The notes: generated by a model not told the origin, from the sequence alone. DNA of 64,000 bases from Archivesica marissinica (GCA_014843695.1 CM026398.1:12983950-13047949), one strand, 5' to 3'; shown: positions 24,140 through 37,163, numbered from the stretch's first letter. Numbers and translations: made by a program.

Positions 24140-27100
24140 TCATGCACCACTTCTAGCATTCTTTCCTCCCTACCAGTATAGTAACACGGGATGCCTTGCC
24201 ACTGTACATCATGACCAGTTGCTTCTAGCATTCTTTCCTCCCTACCAGTAACATGGATGCCTTGCCACTGTACATCATGACCAGTTGCTTCTAGCATTCT
24301 TTCCTCCCTACTAGTAACATGGGATGCCTTGCCACTGTACATCATGACCAGTTGCTTCTAGCATTCTTTCCTCCCTACCAGTATAGTAACATGGGATGTC
24401 TTGCCACTGCACATCATGACCAGTTGCTTCTAGCATTCTTTCCTCCCTACCAGTAACATGGGATGTCTTGTCACTGCACATCATGATCAGTTGCTTCTAT
24501 CATTCTTTCCTCCCTAACAGTAACATGGGATGCCTTGTCACTGCACATCATGACCAGTTGCTTCTAGCATTCTTTCCTCCCTACGTAGTAACATGGGATG
24601 CCTTGCCACTGTACATCATGACCAGTTGTTTCTAGCATTCTTTCCTCCCTACCAGTACAGTAACATGGATGCCTTGCCACTGTACATCATGACCAGTTGC
24701 TTCTATCATTCTTTCCTCCCTACCAGTACAGTAACATGGATGCCTTGCACTGTACATCATGACCAGTTGTTTCTAGCATTCTTTCCTCCCTACCAGTATA
24801 GTAACATGGATGCCTTGCCACTGCACATCATGACCAGTTGCTTCTAGCATTATTTCCTCCCTACCAGTAACATGGGATGCCTTGCCACTGCACATCATGA
24901 CCAGTTGCTTCTAGCATTCTTTCCTCCATACCAGTATATTAACATGGGATGCCTTGCCACTGCACATCATGACCAGTTGCTTCTAGCATTCTTTCCTCCC
25001 TACCAGTATAGTAACATGGAATGCCTTGCCACTATACATCATGACCAGTTGCTTCTAGCATGCTTTCCTCCCTACCAGTACAGTAACATGGAATGCTTTG
25101 CCACTGTACATCATGAACAGTTGCTTCTAGCATTCTTTCGTCCCTACTATTATAGTAACATGGGATGCCTTGCCACTGTACATCATGACCAGCTGCTTCT
25201 AGCATTCTTTCCTCCCTACCAGTACAGTAACATGGGATGCCTTGCCACTGCACATCATGACCAGTTGCTTCTAGCATTCTTTCCTCCCTACCAGTATAGT
25301 AACATGGGATGCCTTGCCACTGTACATCATGACCAGTTGCTTCTAGCATTCATTCCTCCCTACCAGTATAGTAACATGGGATGCCTTGCCACTGCACATC
25401 ATGACCAGTTGCTTCTAGCATTTTTCCTCCCTACCAGTACAGTAACACGGAATGCCTTGTCACTGTACATCATGACCAGTTGCTTCTAGCATTCTTTCCT
25501 CCCTACCAGTACAGTAACATGGGATGCCTTGCCACTGCACATCATGACCAGTTGCTTCTAGCATTCTTTCCTCCCTACCAGTAACATGGGATGCCTTGCC
25601 AATGCACATCATGACCAGATGCTTCTAGCATTCTTTCCTCCCTACCAGTAACATGGGATACCTTGCCACTGCACATCATGACCAGTTGCTTCTAGCATTC
25701 TTTCCTCCCTAACAGTACATTAACATGGGAGGCCTTGCCACTGCACATCATGACCAGTTGCTTCTAGCATTCTTTCCTCCCTACAAGTACAGTAACATAG
25801 GAGGCCTTGCCACTGCACATCATGACCAGTTGTTTCTAGCATTCTTTCCTCCCTACCAGTACAGTAACATGGAATGCCTGGCCACTGTACATCATGAACA
25901 GTTGCTTCTAGCATTCTTTCCTCCCTACTATTATAGTAACATGGGATGCCTTGCCACTGTACATCATGACCAGCTGCATCTAGCATTCTTTCCTCCCTAC
26001 CAGTATAGTAACACGGGATGCCTTGCCACTGCACATCATGACCAGCTGCTTCTAGCAATCTTTCCTCCCTACCAGTACAGTAACATGGGATGTCTTGCCA
26101 CTGCACATCATGATCAGTTGCTTCTAGCATTCTTTCCTCCCTACCAGTAACATGGGATGCCTTGTCACTGCACATCATGACCAGTTGCTTCTATCATTCC
26201 TTCCTCCCTACCAGTAACATGGGATGCCTTGCCACTGCACATCATGACCAGTTGCTTCTAGCATGCTTTCCTCCCTACCAGTACAGTAACATGGGATGCC
26301 TTGCCACTGTACAGCATGACCAGTTGCTTCTAGCATTCTGTCCTCCCTACCAGTACAGTAACATGGATGCCTTGCCACTGTACATCATGACCAGTTGCTT
26401 CTATCATTCTTTCCTCCCTACCAGTACAGTAACATGGATGCCTTGCCACTGTACATCATGACCAGTTGCTTCTAGAATTCTTTCCTCTCTACCAGTATAG
26501 TAACATGGATGCCTTGCCACTGCACATCATGACCAGTAGCTTCTAGCATTCTTTCCTCCCTACCAGTAACATGGGATACCTTGCCACTGCACATCATGAC
26601 CAGTTGCTTCTAGCATTCTTTCCTCCATACCAGTACATTAACATGGGAGGCCTTGCCACTGCACATCATGACCAGTTGCTTCTAGCATTCTTTCCTCCCT
26701 ACCAGTACATTAACATGGGAGGCCTTGCCACTGCACATCATGACCAGTTGCTTCTAGCATTCATTCCTCCCTACAAGTACAGTAACATGGGAGGCCATAC
26801 CACTGCACATCATGACCAGTTGTTTCTAGCATTCTTTCCTCCCTACCAGTAACATGGAATGCCTTGCCACTGCACATCATGACCAGTTGCTTCCAGCATT
26901 CTTTCCTCCCTACCAGTATAGTAACATGGGATGCCTTGCCACTGTACATCATGACCAGTTGCTTCTAGCATGCTTTCCTCCCTACCAGTACAGTAACATG
27001 GAATGCCTTGCCACTGTACATCATGACCAGTTGCTTCTAGCATTCTTTCCTCCCTACTATTATAGTAACATGGGATGCCTTGCCACTGTACATCATGACC

Positions 27101-29766
27101 AGCTGCTTCTAGCATTCTTTCCTCCCTACCAGTATAGTAACACGGGATGCCTTGCCACTGCACATCATGACCAGCTGCTTCTAGCAATCTTTCCTCCCTA
27201 CCAGTACAGTAACATGGGATGTCTAGCCACTGCACATCATGATCAGTTGCTTCTAGCATTCTTTCCTCCCTAACAGTAACATGGGATGCCTTGTCACTGC
27301 ACATCATGACCAGTTGCTTCTAGCATTCCTTCCTCCCTACTAGTAACATGGGATGCCTTGCCACTGCACATCATGACCAGTTGCTTCTAGCATTCTTTCC
27401 TCCCTACCAGTACAGTAACATGGGATGCCTTGCCACTGTACAGCATGACCAGTTGCTTCTAGCATTCTTTCCTCCCTACCAGTACAGTAACACGGAATGC
27501 CTTGTCACTGCACATCATGACCAGTTGTTTCTAGCATTCTTTCCTCCCTACCAGTATAGTAACATGGGATGCCTTGCCACTGCACATCATGACCAGTAGC
27601 TTCTAGCATTATTTCCTCCCTACCAGTAACATGGGATACCTTGCCACTGCACATCATGACCAGTTGCTTCTAGCATTCTTTCCTCCATACCAGTACATTA
27701 ACATGGGAGGCCTTGCCACTGCACATCATGACCAGTTGCTTCTAGCATTCTTTCCTCCCTACCAGTATAGTAACATGGGATGCCTTGCCACTGCACATCA
27801 TGACCAGTTGCTTCTAGCATTCTTTCCTCCCTACCAGTACAGTAACATGGGATGCATTGCCACTGCACATCATGACCAGTTGCTTCTAGCATTCTTTCCT
27901 CCCTAACAGTATAGTAACATGGATGCATTGCCACTGTACATCATGACCAATTGCTTCTAGCATTCTTTCCTCCCTACCAGTATAGTAACATGGATGCCTT
28001 GCCATTGCACATCATGACCAGTTGCTTCTAGCATTCTTTCCTCCCTACCAGTATAGTAACATGGGATGCCTTGTCACTGTACATCATGACCAGTTGCTTC
28101 TAGCATTCTTTCCTCCCTACAAGTATAGTAACATGGGATGCCTTGCCACTGCACATCATGACCAGTTGCTTCTAGCATTCTTTCCTCCCTACCAGTACAG
28201 TAACACGGAATGCCTTGTCACTGTACATCATGACCAGTTGCTTCTAGCATTCTTTCCTCCCTACCAGTACAGTAACACGGAATGCCTTGTCACTGTACAT
28301 CATGACCAGTTGCTTCTAGCATTCTTTCCTCCCTACCAGTACAGTAACATGGGATGCCTTGCCACTGCACATCATGACCAGTTGCTTCTAGCATTCTTTC
28401 CTCCCTACCAGTACATTAACATGGGAGGCCTTGCCACTGCACATCATGACCAGTTGCTTCTAGCATTCTATCCTCCCTACCAGTAACATGGATGCCTTGC
28501 CACTGTACATCATGACCGGTTGCTTCTAGCATTCTTTTCTCCCTCCCAGTATAGTAACATGGGATGCCTTGCCACTGCACATCATGACCAGCTGCTTCTA
28601 GCAATCTGTCCTCCCTACCAGTACAGTAACATGGGATGTCTTGCCACTGCACATCATGATCAGTTGCTTCTTGCATTCTTTCCTCCCTACCAGTAACATG
28701 GGGTGCCTTGCCACTGCACATCATGACCAGTTGCTTCTAGCATGCTTTCCTCCCTACCAGTACAGTAACATGGGATACCTTGCCACTGTACAGCATGACC
28801 AGTTGCTTCTAGCATTCTTTCCTCCCTACCAGTACAGTAACACGGAATGCCTTGTCACTGCACATCATGACCAGTTGTTTCTAGCATTCTTTCCTCCCTA
28901 CCAGTACAGTAACATGGATGCCTTGCCACTGTACATCATGACCAGTTGCTTCTATCATTCTTTCCTCCCTACCAGTACAGTAACATGGATGCCTTGCCAC
29001 TGTACATCATGACCAGTTGCTTCTAGCATTCTTTCCTCCCTACCAGTATAGTAACACGGGATGCCTTGCCACTGCACATCATGACCAGCTGCTTCTAGAA
29101 TTCTTTCCTCCCTACCAGTACAGTAACATGGGATGCCTTGCCACTGCACATCATGACCAGTTGCTTCTAGCATTCTTTCCTCCCTACCAGTATAGTAACA
29201 CGGGATGCCTTGCCACTGCACATCATGACCAGTTGCTTCTAGAATTCTTTCCTCCCTACCAGTAACATGGATGCCTTGCCACTGTACATCATGACCAGTT
29301 GCTTCTAGCATTCTTTCCTCCCTACCAGTACAGTAACATGAATGCCTTGCCACTGTACATCATGACCAGTTGCTTCTAGCATTATTTCCTCCCTACCAGT
29401 ATAGTAACACGGGATGCCTTGCCACTGTACATCATGACCAGTTGCTTCTAGCATTCTTTCCTCCCTACCAGTACAGTAACATGGGATGCCTTGCCACTGC
29501 ACATCATGACCAGTTGCTTCTAGCATTCTTTCCTCCCTACCTGTATAGTAACACGGGATGCCTTGCCACTGCACATCATGACCAGTTGCTTCTAGAATTC
29601 TTTCCTCCCTACCAGTAACATGGATGCCTTGCCACTGCACATCATGACCAGTTGCTTCCAGCATTCTTTCCTCCCTACCAGTAACATGGAAGCCTTGCCA
29701 CTGCACATCATGACCAGTTGCTTCTAGCATTCTTTCCTCCCTACCAGTAACACGGAATGCCTTGTC
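24140..29766. repeat. 66/72-bp satellite, about 80 copies
   Basis: The unit contains acatgggatgccttgccact, catcatgaccagttgcttct and agcattctttcctccctacc. Copies alternate between a long form with an added cagtacagt/cagtatagt and a form 6 bp shorter. Many copies lack one G (catggatgcc), which breaks the spurious frames. Multi-unit blocks recur: the ctagcaatctttcct variant followed by gatgtct...catgatcag appears near 26050, 27180 and 28600. Confidence 0.97.
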
Positions 29767-29774
29767 ATAGAAAT

Positions 29775-29830
29775 GGCACACACACACGCACACGCACACG
29801 CACACGCACACGCACACACACACACACACG
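29775..29830. repeat. (CACACG)n/(AC)n microsatellite
   Basis: About 55 bp of cacacg and ac repeats directly at the right end of the 66/72-bp satellite. Confidence 0.95.
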
Positions 29831-30920
29831 TGCTTAATTATATGTCTTTGAATGTTACAAATACTACCATATACGCATTGAACTAGTCAACACGATTTCT
29901 CAACTCAGTCAAATATCTCTAAAAGTTATCCTATTTGGTGATATTACCTTGGCACCTGGACATAATGAAATAATAGTCTTAGCTGTCCATAGATTCATAG
30001 AAAAGTTTAAACATTTCTAACAATGTGTATGTAAACAGGGACTGATGCGCTTGTATAGTGATACACCATGAAAACTGTATGTGTTATTTCATCGCGTTCT
30101 GCCCTCTCCCATTCCCCGTTTATATAGCTATAATTTCATACACTTATTATATATTTTGGTCTTACTACATAATACGTTTACGTCTTAGTCGCCTATAGTG
30201 CACACATTTATATATTTAATGGAGATAATCTCAATAAGCTTTAAACTTTCGATTAAATCCATTTTCATTCTGTATTCAATAGATATGTACTGTACATTAT
30301 GAATGAATAAATATGTTTAAACCAATTCTATGTACAAACGTCACGTACAATTAGCGTAAACATGCATAGTCATATTCCTGTGTTTTAATTTCTAGCACAT
30401 CCGTTGTTGTTGCATCGACAGTCTTCTTTTCTGTCCACGTTTTTAGCTTTGCATATTTTTGGAACCAAACTATTCCAACGGGAAATGTGATTATTAAAGC
30501 CGATAATATTTTATTGCCGAAAAATAAGTGGTCAACCTTTCTTGTCCAAATATTGCGTTGCAAATGTCATTGTTCTTTAAGTATCGCTTAATGGTGTCTG
30601 CTGCATGACGCATACACTGGCTGTTTCTTCATCTCAGCCTATTTTGTTTTTACTTAATTATCATCCAAACACAGGCAAATGTGCAATAAATCTCTGAAAT
30701 GAACTCCTTCAGTGTAAACAAATTGATCCAAAGAGAATTGTTGAAACTATATTACCATATATAATTTCATCAAAATCTTGAAATATCTTTGTTGTTACAT
30801 AACAGACATCGAGGTTTTACGTCTTGTCATTAACCAGATTATATTAGGTGCTTTTCCTGGCACTTACAATGAATATTTCTTTGAACTATTTGGACTCAAA
30901 GCAACACTTATTAAAGTTTG
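29831..30920. other. unique AT-rich sequence, no gene recognised
   Basis: There are short frames only, including a 70-codon minus-strand frame (30563-30351) with no recognised motif or splice context. No mobile element was identified. Confidence 0.45.
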
Positions 30921-30930
30921 AATGGCATTT

Positions 30931-31197
30931 GTCTTAAGCTTAAACTTTATTTATTTTACAAGGATTGCGAAACAAGTTCTAACAACTTATATTAATCACT
31001 CTCGTTGGCGCGGATGAAAGCGTATACGTGGTCTTTAGTGTGGGAGGAAACCGGAGTAGACCTACTCGTAGAAAACCCACCTGTCCGCTCTGGCGACCAC
31101 CGTACCAACTCACATACTTCGCGGTCCGAGGATCGAACCCGGGTTGCATTGGTGAGAAGCGAGAACGCTAACAACTGCGCTAATCGGACATCCGGCA
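30931..31197 (-). mobile_element. SINE family D with 10-bp target duplication
   Basis: On the minus strand the head is gtccgattagcgcagttg, with B box gggttcgatcc. The body has gtgggttttc and ctcccacactaaagacc, and the tail gcgccaacgagagtgattaa and gtaaaataaataaag. It is flanked by aatggcattt at 30921-30930 and 31198-31207. Confidence 0.92.
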
Positions 31198-31256
31198 AAT
31201 GGCATTTATCTTGTTCTGTCTGCTTCCTGGAGTGTGTTCTTTTCTTGATAAACTTT

Positions 31257-31312
31257 TAGTTTATACAAATTTATTCTAGCTCGATTGTGAAACAAGTTCT
31301 TACAGCTTAGTC
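31257..31312 (-). mobile_element. SINE family C, 3' tail fragment
   Basis: Only the last about 55 bp are present (minus reading: taagaacttgtttcacaatcg, agctagaataaatttgtataa). Confidence 0.75.
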
Positions 31313-31402
31313 CAAAATTGCGACTTATCGTGTGGCGGGGATTTATAATTAGATCATGCTTGGAACAGGGTCAACTGTAAGACACGCCTCGAGACGAACG
31401 CG

Positions 31403-31707
31403 CCTAACATTGAGAATGCGCATGCCCGTAACATCGAGTGCACATGTCAGCTGCATATCATTGCGCATGCGCATGTCCGTAATATCGAGTGCACATGTCA
31501 GCTGCATATCATTGCGCATGCGCATGCCCGTAACATCGAGTGCGCATGTCAGCTGCATATCATTGCGCATTCGCATGCCCGTAACATCGCGTGCACATGT
31601 CAGCTGCATATCATTGTGCATGCCCGTAACATCTAGTGCACATGTCAGCTGCATATCATTGCGCATGCCCGTAACATCTCGTGCACATGTCAGCTGCATA
31701 TCATTAG
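31403..31707. repeat. 51/45-bp minisatellite, about 6 copies
   Basis: Units contain cccgtaacatcgagtgcaca and tgtcagctgcatatcattgc. The cgcatg motif is present once or twice per unit, which creates the 45- and 51-bp forms. The array is CpG-rich compared with its flanks. Confidence 0.92.
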
Positions 31708-31761
31708 TTGGAAACCATCATACAGGGCACATACGTTCATCGAAGGAAATACAATAGCGAG

Positions 31762-31966
31762 GTAAACAGTACTGGTTGTTACCCAGGACACGTGAGTGGT
31801 CTGCTCTCCGCCACAACAGACTGACCTCCCAATAGTAGTGATAGAAATAATAATACTAATAAACATTGCTGAACCTTAGTTTAGTCTATACACATTTATT
31901 GAGCTCGATTGCGAAACAAGGTCTTACAACTTATATTAATCACACTCGAGACCTCATTCCTGATGG
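31762..31966 (-). repeat. composite dispersed repeat: SINE C tail plus about 110 bp of non-SINE sequence
   Basis: 31762-31876 is nearly identical to the reverse complement of about 52955-53074 (words ctgctctccgccacaacag and ctcccaatagtagtgatag). The following 31877-31966 is the antisense tail of a family-C SINE. The same two parts are joined in the same order at the other locus. Confidence 0.85.
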
Positions 31967-32251
31967 TGTTGAGAGGTTTCATTGGCAGGAAATATACAGC
32001 AATATACAGCCGTCATATAGGTTAATACTTCTAACAAATAACCAGATAGTGCTTCCAGCCAAGTGATATCTCCTTTTAGAGTCGCTTAATATAGTTACAA
32101 TATATGCAGCTCTAACTCGGCCACTTGATGCATTAATAGCACACATTTCATATAATTCTCATTGTTGACCATATTTTTGCAACACCTTATTTATTATCAC
32201 TTTTACCACAAAAAATAATCGGTTTCAGCTGAATTTAAATACAAAATTATT
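31967..32251. other. unique sequence, nothing recognised
   Basis: No coding or repeat signal was seen. Confidence 0.4.
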
Positions 32252-32480
32252 TTTTATACAAATTTATTTTAGCTCGATTGCGAAACAAGTTCTTTCAACT
32301 TATATTAATCACTCTCGATACCTCATTCCTGATGGAATCCATCGCAATGAAGGAGAGAGAAGAGGCATGTGGAATTTAAATGCCTTGTCTAAGGGCACAA
32401 TCGTAACGGCTCCAGTGAGGCTCGAACTCCGGACCTTTCGCACCTGAAGCGAACGCGCATCCACTGCGCTATCACGACTT
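32252..32480 (-). mobile_element. SINE family C, near full length
   Basis: On the minus strand the head is aagtcgtgatagcgcagtgg, with B box gagttcgagcc. The body has gccttagacaaggcattt and gcctcttctctctccttc, and the tail gattaatataagttg and aactt...ttgcgatcg. No perfect target duplication was found. Confidence 0.88.
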
Positions 32481-32621
32481 CCAAAATGTATGACTTGTCC
32501 AAACAGTCTATGGTTTTTCCAGTTGATTTTCAGAATTATGTATTAAGAATATGTACGTATCACTTTTGATAGATAAGGGGACTTTGGTGACTTGGCAGAA
32601 TTTGTCCAACGCTTTACAATA

Positions 32622-32706
32622 CACGGAAACACGGTTTGGCTTATTATATAGTGCGCACCGTTTTGACCTACTTTCGCCAAAACGAGACTAACAGGTAAAC
32701 AAACGT
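32622..32706. repeat. dispersed inverted repeat, copy 1
   Basis: The words atacacggaaacacggtttgg and aacaggtaaacaaac here occur in reverse complement at 35367-35437. The two copies flank a segment of about 2.7 kb that contains the plus-strand LINE. Confidence 0.6.
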
Positions 32707-32835
32707 AAATATGCATTACTCGTATAGGAATGACACACATAAGTGTCACATAATCTTGAAATTTAACAGTAGTTAGACGCACTATCTGTTCCTACGAATG
32801 TATATGGGTTATATGGTTCAGAGAAGTACATCGTC

Positions 32836-33030
32836 GTCCATTGTCCAGTGGTACAGTGGTAGAGTATCTTATTTGGATTCAAAGTGTCCCGGGTTTGATA
32901 CTAGTTTGGGGCGCATATAGTGTCATTGAGTGAGGCATCTCAGTACTGGTTAGTGACTTAAGTCTGCTAAGCCTGTCCAAAAAACATGTCAATATCCCCA
33001 CAGGGTGCTTGGCATCAATAAAACATACAA
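32836..33030 (+). mobile_element. tRNA-headed SINE-like element (family E)
   Basis: A tRNA-like start (tgtccagtggtacagtgg) and a degenerate B box (gggtttgatac) are followed by an unrelated body, ccgcaca-poor and containing gtactggttagtgac, ending in tcaataaaacatac. It is a single copy in this window, so the family call is tentative. Confidence 0.55.
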
Positions 33031-33093
33031 TGTACATAAGTAATTGAATGCATTAGTAACATTTAGGTCACACGCACCATATTAACGCATGGC

Positions 33094-34612
33094 TTTGGAA
33101 TGGCCTCCCTCAACGAAGGATCACTGCCGGCCCAATGGAAGTCACCAAATGTTGCTCCCATTTACAAAAAAGGGGACAAGTCACACTCCGCCAACAATAG
33201 GCCTATCTCACTGACTATGCAAGGTTCTAGAACATATACTTAGTTATTAGTACTTAGTTACTCCTCGATAGTAAAACACTTCACTAACCACAGTATTCTG
33301 TACCATGTGCAGTATGGCTTTAGAGAAAAATTAGTAATGCTAATCAATGACTTGGTTACCTCTGTCTACAATAAGCATCAGGTAGATCTCATCCTATTTG
33401 ACTTCAGTAAGACTTTCCATAAGGTCAATCACGAGAAAGTACCACTAAAAATGCATGACTGTGGAGTCAGAGGTCAAACATTAAGGTGCATTAAGAGTTT
33501 TCTAGATAATAGACTCCAGTCAGTTGTCCTTAATGGTATTAGTTCAGATGCCATTCCTCTGGAGTCCCACATGGATCCGTACTTGGACCCCTGCTTTTCC
33601 TAGCCTATCTAAACGACCTCCCATAAAACATCAGTTCCAAAGTCTGTATCTTTGCAGATGATACTGCAGTCTATCTACCATCTGCAAATGAATCGGTCAC
33701 ACTCCAAAACGATCTTAAGAGATTAGAAGAGTGGGAGGTGGAGTGGGACATGGAATTTAACCCCTCCAAATGTCAAGTTATCCACGTCACCAGAAGGAAG
33801 CAGCCTATTCCCAGTCAATATGAACTCCAATCGTCGGTCACCCACCTCTGCCAAATACCTTGGCGTGGATATTTCAAATAACCTGTCCTGGGACACTCAC
33901 ATAAAAAGGTCAACTAAGAAAGCAAACCAAACATTAGGATTCCTACGTAGAAACCTCCAGGTCAAATCCGAACCCCTTAAGTCCATGGCTTACCAGACAC
34001 TAGTGAGACCCCAGCTTGAATATGGCTCCGAGATCTGGTTGCCCCATACCCAAACATTGATATACCAAATTGAAGGTGTCCAGCGAAGAGCAGCCCGTTG
34101 GATAAAGGCTGACTTCTATCGTACCTCTAGTGTTACAGACATGCTACATTCCCTAAATCTACGCAGACTAGATCAACGGCGTATTGACAATAGGTTATCC
34201 CTTCTGTCTAAAATTCATAATGATCTTGTTGCTATTCCCATTGAAAATTACCTAGTTTCCCTCTCCCGTCCTGCTCGCCATTGCCATTCCATAAGCTATA
34301 GGTTAATTACAGCAACTACAGACTACTACAAGTTTTCCTTTTTTCCACGATCAATCTACCATTGGAACCATCTCCCTCCTGACAGTGTCCATCTCCCTAC
34401 CACAGAGCAATTCAATACGACAGTGTGCCATGTTGACCATGCCAGTCTCTAGTTGTTCTGCGCAGCTGCTTTTAAACTTTTACCACAACCTATTTTCATT
34501 ACTTTCTTAAATTATGCTTTTAACTATTCATACTTTTAACTTCTTTGCGGTTTTTGACGCGTAACATGTCTACATCCCCGCAAGGGGTTCGACATTAAAG
34601 GAAGATAGATAC
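33094..34612 (+). mobile_element. CR1/Jockey-like LINE, plus-strand copy with intact 3' end
   Basis: It is the same family as 1-1899. It is 5'-truncated inside the early RT (SLPAQWKSPNVAPIYKKGDK near 33125). RT motif A is altered to FDFSKTFHKVNH near 33400. Motif C FADDTAVYL is at about 33650. The thumb and C-terminal domain run from 33820 to 34452. The 3' UTR ends with ccccgcaaggggttcgacat and aaggaagatagat, and a (GATA)-type tail follows. One in-frame TAA (33625) and frame breaks make it non-coding. Confidence 0.92.
33820..34452 (+). pseudogene. LINE RT thumb and C-terminal region
   Basis: This is an open stretch of about 210 codons with KYLGVDISNNLSWDTHI, LVRPQLEYGSEIW and VQRRAARWI, standard post-catalytic motifs of CR1/Jockey-type reverse transcriptases. 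It ends at a natural-looking stop (cagtctctag) followed by the 3' UTR. The start codon is internal, so it is not an independent gene. Confidence 0.88.
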
Positions 34613-34950
34613 AGATAGATAAAGGTAGGTATGTAGATAAAGGTAGGTATGTAGATAAAGGTAGGTATGTAGATAAAGGTAGGTAGGTAGGTAGGTAGGT
34701 AGGTAAAGATAGGTAGGTAGATAAAGGTAGGTAGGTAGATAAAGGTAGGTAGATAGATAAAGGTAGGTAGATAGATAATTTAAAGGTAGGTAGGTAGATA
34801 AGGGTAGGTATGTAGATAAAGGTAGGTAGGTAGATAAGGGTAGGTAGGTAGATAAGGGTAGGTAGGTAGATAGATAGATAAGGGTAGGTAGGTAGGTAGG
34901 CAGGCGTAGGCAGGCAGGCAGATAGCTAGATATATAGATATATATATATA
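34606..34950. repeat. LINE 3'-tail-derived (GATA/GGTA)n microsatellite
   Basis: The tail gatagata of the LINE has expanded into about 345 bp of agataaaggtaggtagg-type repeats, ending in tatatata. Tails of this kind mark LINE 3' ends. Confidence 0.93.
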
Positions 34951-36012
34951 CTATGTACCGTCCAGTCCCAGCCTTTACGATTTCTGCTGAGCGGCTGGCC
35001 ACTGTACCACTCGGGACTGTTTTGACCTTAGTGTGTGGTTATTTTCAACATTCTGTGTCTCAAATGAGATGTTTATCAATGGTCCCCGACAAGCGTCACC
35101 CTGTCATACTCAGTAGTGTGTGCTTGGAGTACCCAGTATATGTGGATGAATAAGTTACTACCCGAAATCATCGTTAGACTAAAGGGTTTTTTAGACGAAA
35201 CTAGTACGTGAATTCGTGTTTACTCTCTAATATTCACTTCTGTTATCAGTAGTTATATAAATACGGATATAATACAGTTACAAAGCAACCTACCAAAGTA
35301 AACATAGTATGTCGAAGGTAGTATATTGCCAAAATACGCTAAACCGGTGATTTTATAACGAACGGTTTTAATGTTTGTTTACCTGTTTATAAGAATCTGG
35401 GTCAAGACGGTGTCCAAACCGTGTTTCCGTGTATGAAGACGCGAGAAATGTTGATTAGTCAATACTTCGTGCGCATGCGCATGTGAGTCATCTGGTGACT
35501 TGTTGCTTTCTGCTTTCCTCATTCAACAGACAAAGAATCACTGCACACTTAACAAGCTGTTGGAATTGAACGGCCTCGTAATTGGCATAATGCTTAAGGG
35601 TAAAACTAAAAACGATCCTGCACATTGTTGAATGACAGATTACCCTCATTTATGGTGGCTGAATGCATTGTTAGACATGTATTTTGTTTTGTGTTATTGG
35701 AAACTCGTCGGCTGAATCAATATCAATAGTAGACATGTTTTGCCTATTCTGTATCGAAGGAACACACTCATTTTGGAAGCCATGTCTTTCGGAATATGAC
35801 TGTTGAACTTGTCCTGACACTAGTACAATGCATATCTATCTTCTTCCTTTAATGTCGAGCCCCTCGCGGGGAAGTAGACATGTAATGTGTACAAATATGT
35901 ACACTTGCATCCAATAATCCATTTCTAGGTAGGTCAATATACTGTAACAATGACAAGTAAGACGTTAATAGGAATTAAGATATAAGCTGCAATAACTAAT
36001 ACTTATATACAT
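34951..36012. other. mostly unique sequence with short repeat remnants
   Basis: It contains the inverted-repeat partner at 35367-35437 and a LINE tail at 35838. I looked here for the missing first kinesin exon (a VRVRPF-type coding segment followed by GT) and did not find one. Confidence 0.4.
35838..35885 (-). mobile_element. truncated LINE 3' end
   Basis: On the minus strand it reads cttccccgcgaggggctcga followed by cattaaaggaagaagatag, matching the last about 45 bp of the LINE at 33094-34612. It is a very short 5'-truncated insertion. Confidence 0.85.
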
Positions 36013-36025
36013 GTATAATTATAAT

Positions 36026-36282
36026 GGCCTAGTGGTTATGACGTCCGCCTACGGAGCGGGAGGTCGATGATTCGAATCTCCTCAGGGGTTCGTTCTGATA
36101 TGGCCGGTTGGTGAGCCGCCAGCTAGTTATGTAATGGTTACCGATTGCCTACCAGCATGGCGCCTTGCATACAAGCAAATGATTCGGGAAGTACTGATGT
36201 TCACAAAAAGAGGTGTCTCATAAGTCAGAAATGACTGACCCTTTAAATAGGGGTGACACTATAATAAACGAACACTTTACAG
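36026..36282 (+). mobile_element. SINE family B with 13-bp target duplication
   Basis: The copy starts at ggcctagtgg, having lost the first about 13 bp of the tRNA head. Body and tail are complete. It is flanked by gtataattataat at 36013-36025 and 36283-36295. Confidence 0.93.
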
Positions 36283-36730
36283 GTATAATTATAATTTATC
36301 AGTTTATTAGGTTAACGGTACGTTATTTGCATCACCTACTATATAATGTGTGGGAATGTTAGTAAAATACTAATACACAAATCTAGTAGTGCACAGAAAC
36401 AAATGTCTTGTCCGAAAAGAAAATAACAACACCAACAACAACTTTTATTATAATCAGGTCACATATTACAGTAACAACATGACTGAATTTCGTTTTTAGG
36501 AAATGGGTAATATATAATAGTGGGGACAGGATAACTGCAATAGGAGACATTTATAGTTGTTTTTAAGTCAATTACATTTTGAATTAGAGGAATATGTGCA
36601 TCTTTAGGTGACCTAGTGTTGTTGAATACAGATGTTGATTTTGATAAATGCTAATGAATTAACTTTAACTATAAATTAATACAAATGTTTTTTTAAAATA
36701 AACAAATACAGAAGTATGTGAGTACTATTT

Positions 36731-36950
36731 GTCGCGATAGCGTAGTGTTAGAGCTCGCTTCAGGTCGAAAGGCCCGGAGTTTGAGCCCGACTGGAGCCGT
36801 TATGGTTGTGTTCTTAGGCAAAGCATTTAAGTTTCACATGCCTCTTCTCTCCCTCATGGCGATGGATTCCATCAGGAATGATGTCACGAGTGTGATCAAT
36901 ATAAGTTGTAAGAACTTGTTTCTCAATCGAGCTCAAATAAATTTGTACAA
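36731..36950 (+). mobile_element. SINE family C with 7-bp target duplication
   Basis: Head gtcgcgatagcgtagtg, degenerate B box gagtttgagccc, body gcctcttctctccctcatgg, tail caataaatttgtacaa-type. The flanks actattt at 36724-36730 and 36951-36957 match. Confidence 0.88.
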
Positions 36951-37163
36951 ACTATTTGCAAGTTTGTTATCCATTCGAATCATTGCTCGATTACTATGGT
37001 TACTGAGCTATATAATTGACATGCATTCAAAACTTTAAAATGTTGAAAATGGGCCATGATTTGCATTCAATATTTCCATGAGTTATCTAACTTGGCTAAT
37101 TTAGCAGGCACCAAGAGTGGAACATGTGTGTGAAGTCTCATTATATATATATATGTACAATGG

